From Hwangdonia lutea (GTDB lineage Bacteria; Bacteroidota; Bacteroidia; Flavobacteriales; Flavobacteriaceae): DNA of 64,000 bases. How positions within the stretch are numbered: the first letter of the stretch is position 1; each line of letters opens with the position of its first letter. The translations under genes and the position numbers were made by a program. The notes under the pieces are model-generated. The model ran no database searches and was not told the origin of the DNA. It saw nothing but the letters and a program-made list of their open reading frames with translations. Shown one piece after another: positions 8,040-16,717 of the stretch. The stretch is taken from contig NZ_CP136521.1 in NCBI RefSeq assembly GCF_032814565.1, forward strand, positions 744,001-808,000. The letters run 5' to 3'.

Positions 8040-8834
8040 ATGAGTGTAAACAAATCACATAGCATCTTAAAAACCGAAAACCTATCGATTGGTTATTCTG
8101 CTAAAAAGCGGGAAACCGTTGTGGCTTCAAACATAAATATTGAACTAAAAAGAGGTGAATTGGTTGGTTTAATTGGCGCGAATGGCATCGGGAAATCCAC
8201 TTTAATTAGAACCATCACCAATGTTCAAAAACATTTAAACGGTGATATCTTTATAAATGAAACGCCTATTTCGGCGTACCTAGCGGTTGATTTGGCAAAA
8301 GTGATGAGTCTGGTTTTAACCGAACAAATAGCCTCGAAAAACCTAACCGTTTTTGAGGTGATTGCATTGGGCAGACAACCTTATACAAGTTGGATTGGTA
8401 ATCTTTCTGAAAACGACACAAGCATTATTAATAAGGCGATAAGGCAAACGAATATTGACAATTTAAAACATAAAAAATGTTTTGAATTAAGCGATGGCCA
8501 GTTGCAAAAAGTAATGATTGCGCGGGCTTTGGCGCAGGACACCGATTTAATTATTCTGGACGAACCCACAACGCATCTGGATATGTATCATAAAGCATAC
8601 ATTTTAAAACTGCTTCAAAAATTGGCTAAAGAAACGGGTAAAACCATTTTGTTTTCTTCGCACGAAATAGATTTGGCCATTCAGTTATGCGACAAACTTA
8701 TTGTAATGACCAAAGGTGAAGTGGTTTCTGACGAACCTTGCAATCTTATTTTAAAAGGCACTTTCGCTACTCTATTTCCTAAGGATTTAATAAGCTTTGA
8801 TAAAAACACGGGGAGTTTTAGAGTGAAAAAATAA
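8040..8834 (+). CDS. btuD: ABC transporter ATPase (BtuD-like)
   Basis: ATP-binding subunit for the preceding permease. Walker A is GANGIGKST near residue 47, the Q-loop region follows, the ABC signature is the variant LSDGQLQKVMIARAL (Asp in place of the usual first Gly), and Walker B is LIILDEPTTHLD, followed by the switch His in FSSHEIDLA. Length of 264 residues is normal for the BtuD/FhuC group. The frame opens at a TTG at 8031; the ATG three codons later is preferred. It closes the btuF-btuC-btuD operon, which is ordered as in many flavobacteria. Confidence 0.9.
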   Translation: MSVNKSHSILKTENLSIGYSAKKRETVVASNINIELKRGELVGLIGANGIGKSTLIRTITNVQKHLNGDIFINETPISAYLAVDLAKVMSLVLTEQIASKNLTVFEVIALGRQPYTSWIGNLSENDTSIINKAIRQTNIDNLKHKKCFELSDGQLQKVMIARALAQDTDLIILDEPTTHLDMYHKAYILKLLQKLAKETGKTILFSSHEIDLAIQLCDKLIVMTKGEVVSDEPCNLILKGTFATLFPKDLISFDKNTGSFRVKK

Positions 8835-8957
8835 AATTAGCCGCTGTTTTACTGTTTTATTTCACTAACTTTATCACATTCATTTTCAAGCCCTTAAACT
8901 ATTTTTAGATTCAAATCTACATCATTTTATGCATTACTAACCACTAATTTAAAAGTC

Positions 8958-10685
8958 ATGAAATTCAAAGCAGGTTTAATTCTTATAACAATTACATTTT
9001 TTATAGGGCTATTATTTTTTCAATTTAACAAGGAAAATGAATTTGATTATTCAAAAAAAGTAGGTACAAATGCTATTAAATGTATGCCTGCAAAATTCGT
9101 TCTTACAGACGTTGATTCAACAAAACAAATATCACCATTATTCGAAAATCTTGGAAATCACAGTTATAAAGTAAGCACCAAAAATGATTTGGCACAACGG
9201 TTTTTTAATCAAGGCTTACGGTTAACCTATGCTTTTAATCATGCCGAAGCTCATCGTTCCTTTATGGAAGCGGCGCGATTGGATCCGAATTTGGCCATGG
9301 CTTTTTGGGGGCAAGCCTATGCTTTAGGTCCAAATATTAACGACCCTTTTCCAGACGATAACCGAAAAAACAAATACAATGAGGCCATTTCCAAAGCGGT
9401 TAAATTATCACCCAATGCCTCGCAAAAAGAACAAGCTTTAATCGAAGCATTAACGCACAGATATTCGGACGACTTGGAAAAAGAAGTATCAGAATTAAAC
9501 CACAACTACATGCAATCCATGGCCGAAGTAGCCAAAACATATCCGAATGATTCAGATATTTTAACCCTTTATGCAGCCTCTGTTATGAATACGGTTCCTT
9601 GGAATTATTGGGATAATGAAGGCAATCCGTCACCAAATATACCAGAGGCCAAAGCGGCCTTAGAAAAAGCCATGACTATGAGTCCTGACAACCCCGGAGC
9701 GCACCATTATTACATTCACATGGTAGAACTGCCTAAGCCGGATTTAGCTGTTCCGAGCGCCGAAAAACTAGGAGGTTTAATGCCTACAGCGGGACATATT
9801 GTTCATATGCCATCGCATATCTTTATACGAGTTGGACGTTACAAAGACGCTGTTACCGCCAACCAAAAAGCGATTTTAGCTGATGAAGATTATATTTCAC
9901 AATGCCTTTCCCAAGGCATGTATCCGTTAGGGTATTATCCGCATAACATTCATTTTTTATGGTCCGCTTCAAGCTTTTTAGGAAATAGCGACCTCGCCAT
10001 TGATGCTGCAAAAAAAACGGCTGAAAAAGTTCCTGTGGGCGAAATGAAAGAACTACATTTTTTACAAAACTTTGCTGCAACCCCACTTTTGGCATACACC
10101 AGATTTGGTAAATGGAACGATATTTTAACCTATCCAAAACCTAACGACGGTATTAAGCATCTTAAACTTATATGGCATTATGCTAGAGGCGTTGCTTTTG
10201 TTAGAAAGAACAATATCAAGGAAGCCAAAGAAGAACTTGAGGCCATACAAGCATTGGTTGATGACCCCGAAATGGAAACCCTTGTAGCGACTGGTTTTGA
10301 CAACGGCACTACGATTGCAAAATTAGCTTACCAAGTGGTTGCGGGCGAAATCGCATTATTGGAAGAAAATTACAGTTTAGCGATTAATCATTTTGAAAAA
10401 GCCGTAGAAATGGAAGACAAGCTTATTTACAACGAGCCTGCCGCTTGGTATATTCCTCCGAGGCAAAACTTAGGAGCCGCTTTATTAAAAGCCGGAAAAT
10501 ATAGTGAGGCAGAAATGGTTTATCATAAAGATTTAGAAGATTTAAGACAAAATGGATGGTCGTTAATGGGCTTACATGAAAGCTTAAAGGCTCAAGGAAA
10601 ATTAAATGAAGCGGCCGGGGTTATGCAAGAGTTTAACCTGGCTTGGCAAGATGCAGATATAGAAATCAATACCTCTGTGCTTTAA
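8958..10685 (+). CDS. TPR-repeat protein with N-terminal membrane anchor
   Basis: The 575-residue protein has one N-terminal hydrophobic segment (residues ~5-24), an anchor or signal peptide, so the rest is predicted periplasmic. Several helical TPR-like units are visible, such as AEAHRSFMEAARLDPNLAMAF (start near residue 97), PEAKAALEKAMTMSPDNPGA and YSLAINHFEKAVEME. A conserved-looking motif HMPSHIFIRVGRY lies near residue 282 and is followed by a TPR-like helix pair. No catalytic domain is recognised; TPR arrays bind other proteins. Standing alone with ordinary intergenic spacing on both sides, its partner is unknown. Confidence 0.8.
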   Translation: MKFKAGLILITITFFIGLLFFQFNKENEFDYSKKVGTNAIKCMPAKFVLTDVDSTKQISPLFENLGNHSYKVSTKNDLAQRFFNQGLRLTYAFNHAEAHRSFMEAARLDPNLAMAFWGQAYALGPNINDPFPDDNRKNKYNEAISKAVKLSPNASQKEQALIEALTHRYSDDLEKEVSELNHNYMQSMAEVAKTYPNDSDILTLYAASVMNTVPWNYWDNEGNPSPNIPEAKAALEKAMTMSPDNPGAHHYYIHMVELPKPDLAVPSAEKLGGLMPTAGHIVHMPSHIFIRVGRYKDAVTANQKAILADEDYISQCLSQGMYPLGYYPHNIHFLWSASSFLGNSDLAIDAAKKTAEKVPVGEMKELHFLQNFAATPLLAYTRFGKWNDILTYPKPNDGIKHLKLIWHYARGVAFVRKNNIKEAKEELEAIQALVDDPEMETLVATGFDNGTTIAKLAYQVVAGEIALLEENYSLAINHFEKAVEMEDKLIYNEPAAWYIPPRQNLGAALLKAGKYSEAEMVYHKDLEDLRQNGWSLMGLHESLKAQGKLNEAAGVMQEFNLAWQDADIEINTSVL

Positions 10686-10738
10686 TATTAAAGCAAATAT
10701 ATCTCCTACATATTCTTTTTATCCTCAAGGTAAAAATT

Positions 10739-10746
10739 TATCTTTG
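10739..10746 (+). promoter_or_regulatory. -7 promoter box for rmuC
   Basis: TATCTTTG, an exact TAnnTTTG match, 18 bases before the ATG at 10765. No convincing -33 element. Confidence 0.5.
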
Positions 10747-10764
10747 GATAAACTTCTATTTTAA

Positions 10765-12096
10765 ATGAACGACAACGTAATTCTTATCATCGCTATTCTT
10801 ATTTCTGGTGGCATTGGTGCCTATTTGGGCATGCTATTTACCAAACTTAAAAGCAAAAGCGAACAAAGTACTTTAGAGGAACGCCAAAATCAAATGCATC
10901 AAACCATTGATGAATTAAAGCAAAATTTAAGCAAAATTGAAAACGAACGTGAAGCTATTCGTAACGAAAAAGACTTTTTAAATGCTGAATTAACACGAAG
11001 AAACACCGAATTCGAAAACCTGCAACAGTTAAATATAAAACGCGATGCCGAAATAGAAGAACGCCAAACGCAATTGCGAAAAGACTTCGAGCTTTTGGCT
11101 ACTAAAATACTTGATGAAAAAACGGAGAAATTCACGCTTCAAAATAAGGAGAACATCAAAAATATTTTAAATCCGCTTCAAGAAAAAATAAAAACTTTTG
11201 AGGAAAAAGTAGATCTAACCCAAAAGGAAAGCATCAGTATGCATTCGGCCTTAAAAGAGCAATTGTTAGGATTAAAAGACCTTAACCAACAAATGACCAA
11301 AGAAGCCACCAATTTAACCAGAGCCTTAAAAGGTGATAGCCAAATTCAAGGAAACTGGGGCGAAATCATTTTAACAAGAGTTTTGGAAAAATCTGGACTT
11401 AACGAAGGGAGAGAATATAGCCTACAAGACTCGCATATAGACGATGAGGGCAAGAGACTTAGAACCGATGTTTTAATACATCTTCCGGACGGAAAAAAAA
11501 TTGTGGTCGATAGTAAGGTGTCGCTAACTGATTTTGAACGATTCGTTTCTTCTGATGATGATAATGAAAAACAAATTCATTTAAAAAACCATATCAATTC
11601 AATTAAAAGACACGTCGATCAATTAAGTACAAAAAAATATCACTATTTATATGACGCAGGTCCAGATACCGTTTTTATGTTTATACCCATAGAACCTGCT
11701 TTTGCTTTAGCGTCTTCAAACGAACCTAAACTTTACGAAGAAGCATTTGGGAAACATGTTATTATTGTAACGCCATCGACTTTATTGGCGGCCTTAAAAT
11801 TAATTGAGAATTTATGGCAAAATGATAGACAAAAACAGAATGCTCTTGAAATTGCTACCCAAGCGGGAAAATTATATGATCAATTTGTAAACTTAACTAA
11901 CGACTTATTGAAGGTAGGCAACCAACTAAATACAGTAAAAGGTAGTTATGATTCAACTATGAAAAAACTAACTGGAAGAGGAAATTTACTTTCTAAAGTT
12001 GAAAATATAAAAAAACTTGGTATTAAGGCCAACAAGCAGGTTAATGAGAAGTTATTAAAAATCGCTGATGAAAATTCAGAAGACGACGACTTATAA
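10765..12096 (+). CDS. rmuC: DNA recombination protein RmuC
   Basis: A 443-residue protein with an N-terminal membrane segment (residues ~4-26), a long charged coiled coil (about 30-170, rich in Glu, Lys, Gln), and the RmuC nuclease-like domain (about 185-390) with the hallmarks QGNWGEIILTRVLEKSGL, DVLIHLPDGKKIVVDSKVSL and MFIPIEPAFALA. RmuC restrains inversions at short inverted repeats in E. coli and contains a PD-(D/E)xK-like core (here the D...DSK pattern). It is followed after 11 bases by the thioesterase gene, so the two are probably cotranscribed. Confidence 0.94.
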   Translation: MNDNVILIIAILISGGIGAYLGMLFTKLKSKSEQSTLEERQNQMHQTIDELKQNLSKIENEREAIRNEKDFLNAELTRRNTEFENLQQLNIKRDAEIEERQTQLRKDFELLATKILDEKTEKFTLQNKENIKNILNPLQEKIKTFEEKVDLTQKESISMHSALKEQLLGLKDLNQQMTKEATNLTRALKGDSQIQGNWGEIILTRVLEKSGLNEGREYSLQDSHIDDEGKRLRTDVLIHLPDGKKIVVDSKVSLTDFERFVSSDDDNEKQIHLKNHINSIKRHVDQLSTKKYHYLYDAGPDTVFMFIPIEPAFALASSNEPKLYEEAFGKHVIIVTPSTLLAALKLIENLWQNDRQKQNALEIATQAGKLYDQFVNLTNDLLKVGNQLNTVKGSYDSTMKKLTGRGNLLSKVENIKKLGIKANKQVNEKLLKIADENSEDDDL

Positions 12097-12107
12097 AATT
12101 TAAAACT

Positions 12108-12647
12108 ATGTTTAAACACATTAAAGATTCCCAAATCACAATTTCAGAATTAATGAAACCCATGTATTCCAATTTTAGTGGCAAAATTCATGGTGGTTAT
12201 ATTTTAAATTTAATGGATCAAATTGCTTTTGCTTGCGCTTCAAGGCATTCCAGACATTATTGTGTAACGGCATCTGTGAACAAAGTTAATTTTTTACATC
12301 CTATTGAAGTTGGCGAATTGGTAACCCTAAAAGCCTCTGTAAATTACACGGGGCGAACCTCGATGGTTATTGGTGTTCGGGTGGAATCTGAAAACATTCA
12401 TTCCGGAGAAATCAAACATTGCAACTCATCGTATTTTACCATGGTAGCAAAAGACGATGATGGAAACAATGTGCCCGTTCCCGGAATTATTTTAAACTCC
12501 AAAACGGCCATCCGCAGGTTTTCAAGAAGTATTACCAGACAGGAACATGCTAAAAAAAGATCTGAAAATTTTAAAGCTTCAAGTTTTAAGATTGAAGAGC
12601 ATTTAGAGTTACTTAAAGCAAATAACGTTAAAATAGAGTTTAGTTAA
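12108..12647 (+). CDS. Acyl-CoA thioesterase (hotdog fold, YciA/BACH type)
   Basis: A 179-residue hotdog-domain protein. The N-terminal MKPMYSNFSGKIHGGYILN and the helix LMDQIAFACASRHSRHYCVTA are typical of the cytosolic acyl-CoA thioester hydrolase group, where the Asp in the helix (MDQ) and nearby residues form the active site. The second half, VNFLHPIEVGELVTLKASVNYTGRTSM (partly quoted, begins near residue 61), is the beta-sheet edge of the fold. It hydrolyses acyl-CoAs to free acid and CoA. The ~40-residue C-terminal tail is basic and extends beyond the minimal fold. Substrate length not predictable. Confidence 0.88.
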   Translation: MFKHIKDSQITISELMKPMYSNFSGKIHGGYILNLMDQIAFACASRHSRHYCVTASVNKVNFLHPIEVGELVTLKASVNYTGRTSMVIGVRVESENIHSGEIKHCNSSYFTMVAKDDDGNNVPVPGIILNSKTAIRRFSRSITRQEHAKKRSENFKASSFKIEEHLELLKANNVKIEFS

Positions 12648-12650
12648 AAC

Positions 12651-12703
12651 CAAAAAATCGCACAACAATATGTTTGATTTGTTATGCGATTTAAACTACC
12701 AAC
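12651..12703. terminator. Possible bidirectional terminator
   Basis: Imperfect inverted repeat AAATCGCACAACA / TGTTATGCGATTT with one mismatch, lying between two convergent genes. The flanking A and T runs are short, so terminator activity is plausible but not certain. Confidence 0.5.
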
Positions 12704-12712
12704 ACTATTAAA

Positions 12713-13057
12713 TTAGCTACTAAGTTTAAACAATACATAAGCTGCAATGGCCATAACCAAATCACGTACGGCTACATCTAAATAATGACCGCTAAAAATT
12801 AGGGTCAAGGCAATTAATGCCAGCCATAATGCTACTATTATGGCACCTATTTTGGTTTTAACCAATACAATAATTCCTGCTACAATTTCAATAATTCCAA
12901 CAATAATCATAAAAGTTGAGGCATCAAAAGGCAATAAGTCTTGAAATCCAGAACTTAGGTACTGGCTCCAATCTGTTAAAATATTCGTAAATTTATCTAA
13001 TCCAGCCACAATGGGCACTAAACCAAAGGTATACTTCAGCAATGTTTGTTCATTCAT
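12713..13057 (-). CDS. Small DoxX-like membrane protein
   Basis: A 114-residue protein with about four hydrophobic segments (near residues 5-25, 45-65, 68-88 and 93-112). The pattern FGLVPIVAGLDKF at the start and GIIEIVAGIIVL in the middle resembles small DoxX/DoxD-like proteins that are common in flavobacteria and of unproven function. It is transcribed convergently with the thioesterase and divergently from the sigma factor at 13165. Family assignment is by resemblance only. Confidence 0.65.
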   Translation of the reverse strand: MNEQTLLKYTFGLVPIVAGLDKFTNILTDWSQYLSSGFQDLLPFDASTFMIIVGIIEIVAGIIVLVKTKIGAIIVALWLALIALTLIFSGHYLDVAVRDLVMAIAAYVLFKLSS

Positions 13058-13164
13058 AATATCATTATTTTAGTTATTCTATGCTTTTGATACCTAAACT
13101 TTAAAATAGTTACAAAATTTTGTAACTAATTGTTAGTAAACCCATCTAAAGAAAAAACAAACAC

Positions 13165-13824
13165 ATGAAAGCCATTAAAATAAATGATTATAACAATCAG
13201 ACTATTCATGATTTTGATGTTATTACACAAATTCTGAAAGGAGAAAAAGGCCTGTACGAAATTTTAATGCGAAGAAATAACCAGAAACTATATCGCGTTG
13301 TGCGGAGCTATATTAAGGATGAAAATGTGATAAAAGATATTATGCAGAACACGTATATAAAGGCTTACGAGAAACTTTATCAATTTAATAAAAAATCGGG
13401 GTTTTCAACGTGGTTGATTAGGATAGGAATTAATGAAGCGCTGCACGAATTGAAATCTAATCAGCGTAAAATGCTTATCCACCCAAATACCCAAAACCAT
13501 AAATCGTTTATAGAAGCATCAAAAAACATGAATCCTGAGCATCATATCATTCAAAAAGAAGCCCAATGGATTTTGGAAAAAATAATTGACCAGCTTCCAG
13601 AAAAGTATAAAGTGGTTTACATACTAAGCGAAGTTGAAAACATGAAAATTAAGGATATTAGTGATTGCCTTGATATTTCAATTAACAACGTTAAAGTAAG
13701 AACCCATCGGGCCAAACAAATGCTAAAAGACAATCTTTACGAATTATCGCAAAAACCAAATGTGTTTGAATTTGGGTTTGAAAAATGCGACAATTTGGTA
13801 AAAAATGTAAATAAAAATATTTAA
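13165..13824 (+). CDS. ECF-type RNA polymerase sigma factor
   Basis: A 219-residue sigma-70 family protein. Region 2 is at about residues 25-95 (IKDIMQNTYIKAYEKLYQF, FSTWLIRIGINEALHELK) and region 4 at about 130-190 (LPEKYKVVYILSEVENMKIKD, then the helix-turn-helix ending SINNVKVRTHRAKQML). A ~25-residue tail beyond region 4 is not typical. No anti-sigma gene is adjacent; the next five same-strand genes (OB-fold protein, cupredoxin, barrel, haem lipoprotein, YceI) are closely packed and are the obvious candidates for its target operon, although this is inference from position. Confidence 0.92.
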   Translation: MKAIKINDYNNQTIHDFDVITQILKGEKGLYEILMRRNNQKLYRVVRSYIKDENVIKDIMQNTYIKAYEKLYQFNKKSGFSTWLIRIGINEALHELKSNQRKMLIHPNTQNHKSFIEASKNMNPEHHIIQKEAQWILEKIIDQLPEKYKVVYILSEVENMKIKDISDCLDISINNVKVRTHRAKQMLKDNLYELSQKPNVFEFGFEKCDNLVKNVNKNI

Positions 13825-13858
13825 CCACGACTAAAACTAACATTAACCCTCCACTAAA

Positions 13859-14257
13859 ATGGTTAGTAGCAAAAATAAACGCAATTGGTTTTTATTAATA
13901 GTGCTATTAACTTTATGCGTGTTTGTTGGCTATCAATACATTTATCAAGACCATAGAGATATTGAAACTGAAAAGGCCGAATTCACTACAACACCTCAAA
14001 CTATTAGTGACGAATTTAAGCAAAACGCCCTTAAATCTGAACAAACTTACCTTAATAAAACCATTGAAATCTTAGGTATAGCTACCGAAATCAATAAGAA
14101 CAATATCACCTTAAACCACTTGGTTTTTTGTCAATTCAACGACATTTTAAACCAATCAATAAAAATCAATACTACTGTTAAAGTAAAAGGACGTTGCATA
14201 GGCTATGACGATTTGTTGGAGCAAGTTAAATTAGACCAATGCACCATTATTAATTAA
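13859..14257 (+). CDS. Membrane-anchored OB-fold (tRNA_anti-like) protein
   Basis: A 132-residue protein with one N-terminal membrane segment (residues ~9-26), then a short linker and a beta-rich domain of ~75 residues. The pattern YLNKTIEILGIATEINKNN...VKVKGRCIGYDDLLEQVKLDQCTI is that of the small OB-fold family called tRNA_anti-like, which is seen in periplasmic or lipoprotein contexts in Bacteroidota. A Cys pair (in CQFND and GRCIGYD) plus one in DQCTI is visible. It lies 34 bases after the sigma gene and 14 before the cupredoxin gene. Function unknown; perhaps a structural or redox-linked periplasmic factor. Confidence 0.65.
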   Translation: MVSSKNKRNWFLLIVLLTLCVFVGYQYIYQDHRDIETEKAEFTTTPQTISDEFKQNALKSEQTYLNKTIEILGIATEINKNNITLNHLVFCQFNDILNQSIKINTTVKVKGRCIGYDDLLEQVKLDQCTIIN

Positions 14258-14271
14258 CTAAAACTACAATT

Positions 14272-14844
14272 ATGAAAACAAAACTACTCGCATTAATGTT
14301 TTTAGGAATGTTAAGTGCACATGCTCAAACCACCCATAATCTTAATTGGGAAATTGGAATTGGAACCCTAGATTTAACTATTGATGAAGGTGATACTGTT
14401 ATTTGGACTTGGACGGACGGAGCGCCACACACCGTAACAAGCTTAGCAGGAAGTGCAGAAACTTTTGATAGTGGTTCAAAAACAGGAAACGGAATGACAT
14501 TTTCTAAAACCTTTAATGTTGTTGGTTCAAATCCGTACCAATGTAATTTTCATCCGTCAACCATGAAGGGTACCATAACCGTAGAAGGTGCGCTTAGTGT
14601 AGATGATTTTCGTTTAAAAGGATTTGCAATCCATCCAAACCCAGCAAATACCGTAATTTCGTTTAAACTTCCTAAAGGATTAAATTCGGGCACTATTAGC
14701 GTTTTCGATTTATTGGGCAAACAACTTTATTCAAACACTATAACCAAAACCACTTTGGATATTTCGGGTTTGAACAACGGATTATACGTTGTAAAAATCT
14801 CGTCTGAAGGCATCCATCACACAAAACGTTTTATAAAGCAATAA
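14272..14844 (+). CDS. Plastocyanin-like cupredoxin with T9SS type A sorting domain
   Basis: A signal peptide (residues 1-18, cut near AHAQ) is followed by a ~85-residue blue-copper domain and a C-terminal ~72-residue T9SS type A sorting domain (FAIHPNPANTVISFKLP, ISGLNNGLYVVKI, ending KRFIKQ). Type 1 copper ligands are visible: His53 (APHTV), Cys91, His94 and Met98 (YQCNFHPSTM). The protein should therefore be an electron-transfer copper protein carried across the outer membrane by the type IX system and either anchored at the surface or released. It sits directly before the barrel gene (6-base gap). Cupredoxins on the cell surface are unusual and suggest extracellular or outer-membrane redox work. 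Confidence 0.85.
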   Translation: MKTKLLALMFLGMLSAHAQTTHNLNWEIGIGTLDLTIDEGDTVIWTWTDGAPHTVTSLAGSAETFDSGSKTGNGMTFSKTFNVVGSNPYQCNFHPSTMKGTITVEGALSVDDFRLKGFAIHPNPANTVISFKLPKGLNSGTISVFDLLGKQLYSNTITKTTLDISGLNNGLYVVKISSEGIHHTKRFIKQ

Positions 14845-14850
14845 CAATTT

Positions 14851-15723
14851 ATGAAACTCGTATTTTTCATGCTTTGCTTTCCTTTGATTTGTTTTGCCCA
14901 AGATGATTTATTGGATGAAATTAATACCGATTCAACAGGAACACAATATGCAACCGCTGTGTTTAAAGGATTGAAAATTGTAAATTTTGAATCGACCAAA
15001 CTGGTCGCCAAAAAACAGTTAACCTTTATTGTGGCCCACCGTTTTGGCAGTATTGAAAATGGTTTTGACAGCTTTTTTGGTCTAGACGATGCGGTAACAC
15101 GTTTAAATTTTGTGTACGGTATTTCAAACGGTTTTAATATTGGAGCTTCCAGAAGTTCTTTTCAGAAAATTTACGAGTTTTCAGCAAAATACAGAATACT
15201 GAGACAAACCGAAAATAGTTTTCCTTTTACCGTAATTGGCTATAATTCGTTTTTAATAAACACCGCTTTAGATAAAAAAAATTTGCCCCTTTTAAAGTTT
15301 AAACACCGCTTAGGCTATACTGTTCAATTATTGATATCGAGAAAAATAAACACTGATTTTTCGGTTGAAATAGCACCAACTTTTTTCCATGATAATTTAA
15401 CAGCTTCATTTTATGCTGAAAATCAAGTAAAAATAAGCGAGCAGGACAACTCGCAATTTGCTTTGGGTTTTGGAGGTCGGTATAAACTAGGTAAACGCTG
15501 GTCTCTAAACATGGACTATGGTTGGCATTTGAACAGAGATAATAATTCGCCGTTTAAAAATCCGCTGTCCATAGGTCTGGATTTAGAAACTGGCGGACAT
15601 GTATTTCAAATGCATTTTACCAATGCACAGGGCATGAACACCAATACGTTTTTGGGCCAAGGTACAGGCGATTGGAGCGATGGCAACATTTATTTCGGAT
15701 TTAACCTTAGCAGAGTTTTTTAA
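14851..15723 (+). CDS. DUF5777-type outer-membrane beta-barrel protein
   Basis: A 290-residue protein with a signal peptide (residues ~1-16, ending CFAQD) and alternating hydrophobic strands through its length, ending in an aromatic strand (YFGFNLSRVF), the usual signal for barrel assembly. The stretch FIVAHRFGSIENGFDSFFGL, with its early HRFG motif, and the later GLDLETGGHVFQMHFTNAQ are marks I associate with the DUF5777 family of Bacteroidota. Function is undescribed. It overlaps nothing but is placed between the cupredoxin and the haem lipoprotein genes with 6- and 10-base gaps, so the three probably work together. Confidence 0.8.
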   Translation: MKLVFFMLCFPLICFAQDDLLDEINTDSTGTQYATAVFKGLKIVNFESTKLVAKKQLTFIVAHRFGSIENGFDSFFGLDDAVTRLNFVYGISNGFNIGASRSSFQKIYEFSAKYRILRQTENSFPFTVIGYNSFLINTALDKKNLPLLKFKHRLGYTVQLLISRKINTDFSVEIAPTFFHDNLTASFYAENQVKISEQDNSQFALGFGGRYKLGKRWSLNMDYGWHLNRDNNSPFKNPLSIGLDLETGGHVFQMHFTNAQGMNTNTFLGQGTGDWSDGNIYFGFNLSRVF

Positions 15724-15733
15724 ACCAACAGCT

Positions 15734-16099
15734 ATGAAAAAAGTAATTATAAGTTTAGGTTTAACATCACTCATTTTTTTGGGATGCACCAATACAAGTA
15801 CCGACGACTTGATTGACAAAGAAGCATTACCTAAATTAATTACTTATAATAGTGATGTAAAACCCATTATTGACAACAACTGTATTATGTGCCATAGCAA
15901 TCCGCCGGTAAACGGTGCACCAATTTCCTTAACCACTTATACCGAGGTGAAAAATGCAGTTCAAATCAATGGTTTAATTGGTCGGATTTCAAAACAAGCA
16001 GGAGAAGCTGGAGCCATGCCTTTGGGTGGTCCAAGGTTGCCACAAAACCTAATTGACCAAATTATACAATGGCAAGCTGATGGCTTATTGGAGCAGTAA
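15734..16099 (+). CDS. Mono-haem c-type cytochrome lipoprotein
   Basis: A 121-residue lipoprotein: signal peptide with lipobox LGC at Cys18, followed by a small cytochrome c fold. The haem c site is CIMCH (residues 49-53) and the likely distal ligand is Met94 in AMPLGG. The C-terminal helix LIDQIIQWQADGLLE is the usual last helix of such domains. The reading frame is open upstream to 15680 but the ATG at 15734 gives the clean signal peptide and avoids overlap with the barrel gene. It should carry single electrons at a membrane surface in the periplasm or at the outer membrane. Confidence 0.9.
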   Translation: MKKVIISLGLTSLIFLGCTNTSTDDLIDKEALPKLITYNSDVKPIIDNNCIMCHSNPPVNGAPISLTTYTEVKNAVQINGLIGRISKQAGEAGAMPLGGPRLPQNLIDQIIQWQADGLLEQ

Positions 16100-16131
16100 A
16101 TTTTAAGCAATAACCATGTAATTTTATAGTT

Positions 16132-16680
16132 ATGAAAAACATTTTTTGCATCTTGTTTTTAATTGGTTTTGGCTTGTCTGCGCAAACCAAATACATCACT
16201 AAAACAGGAATGGTTAATTTTGAAGCCTCAGTACCCACTTTTGAAAAAGTTAAAGCAACTCACAACTTAGTTACCGCTATAATAAATACCGATAATGGCG
16301 AATTTGCAGCATTAGCTTTAGTGAAAGGTTTTCGATTTAAAAATGCTTTGATGGAAGAGCATTTTAATGAAAACTATGCGGAATCCGATACGTTTCCAAA
16401 AGCTACTTTTAAAGGAACAATAAAGGATTTTGACATTACCGATTTGAAAACCGAAACCTTGCCTTATACTTTAAAAGGCGAATTGACTTTTCACGGAAAA
16501 ACAAAACACTTTAATGCTTTAAATATATCCATTTTAAAAGATAATAATAAGATTATTTTGTCGGGACATTTTAAAGCAAAAGCATCTGATTTTGATATTG
16601 AAATACCAAAAATAGTGCGGAATAAAATTTCCGAAACCATTGCCGTTTCATTCGAATTTAATATGAAAAAGAAGGAATAA
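16132..16680 (+). CDS. YceI family periplasmic protein
   Basis: A 182-residue protein with a signal peptide (residues ~1-17, ending LSAQT) and the lipocalin-like YceI domain: TKTGMVNFEASVPTFEKVKA, then HFNENYAESDTFPKATFKG and LKGELTFHGKTKHF. Characterised YceI relatives bind polyisoprenoid chains, including ubiquinone-like lipids, in a hydrophobic tunnel. This last gene of the cluster ends at a strong terminator. In context it may carry a quinone or other isoprenoid for the neighbouring redox proteins, but that is inference. Confidence 0.88.
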   Translation: MKNIFCILFLIGFGLSAQTKYITKTGMVNFEASVPTFEKVKATHNLVTAIINTDNGEFAALALVKGFRFKNALMEEHFNENYAESDTFPKATFKGTIKDFDITDLKTETLPYTLKGELTFHGKTKHFNALNISILKDNNKIILSGHFKAKASDFDIEIPKIVRNKISETIAVSFEFNMKKKE

Positions 16681-16707
16681 AAAAAGCCGCTTATTGCGGC
16701 TTTTTTT
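16681..16707. terminator. Bidirectional intrinsic terminator (yceI-like / carB)
   Basis: Perfect stem GCCGC-TTATT-GCGGC flanked by A5 on the left and T7 on the right, so it can act on both strands. It separates the convergent YceI and carB genes. Confidence 0.9.
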
Positions 16708-16717
16708 ATTCAAATTA

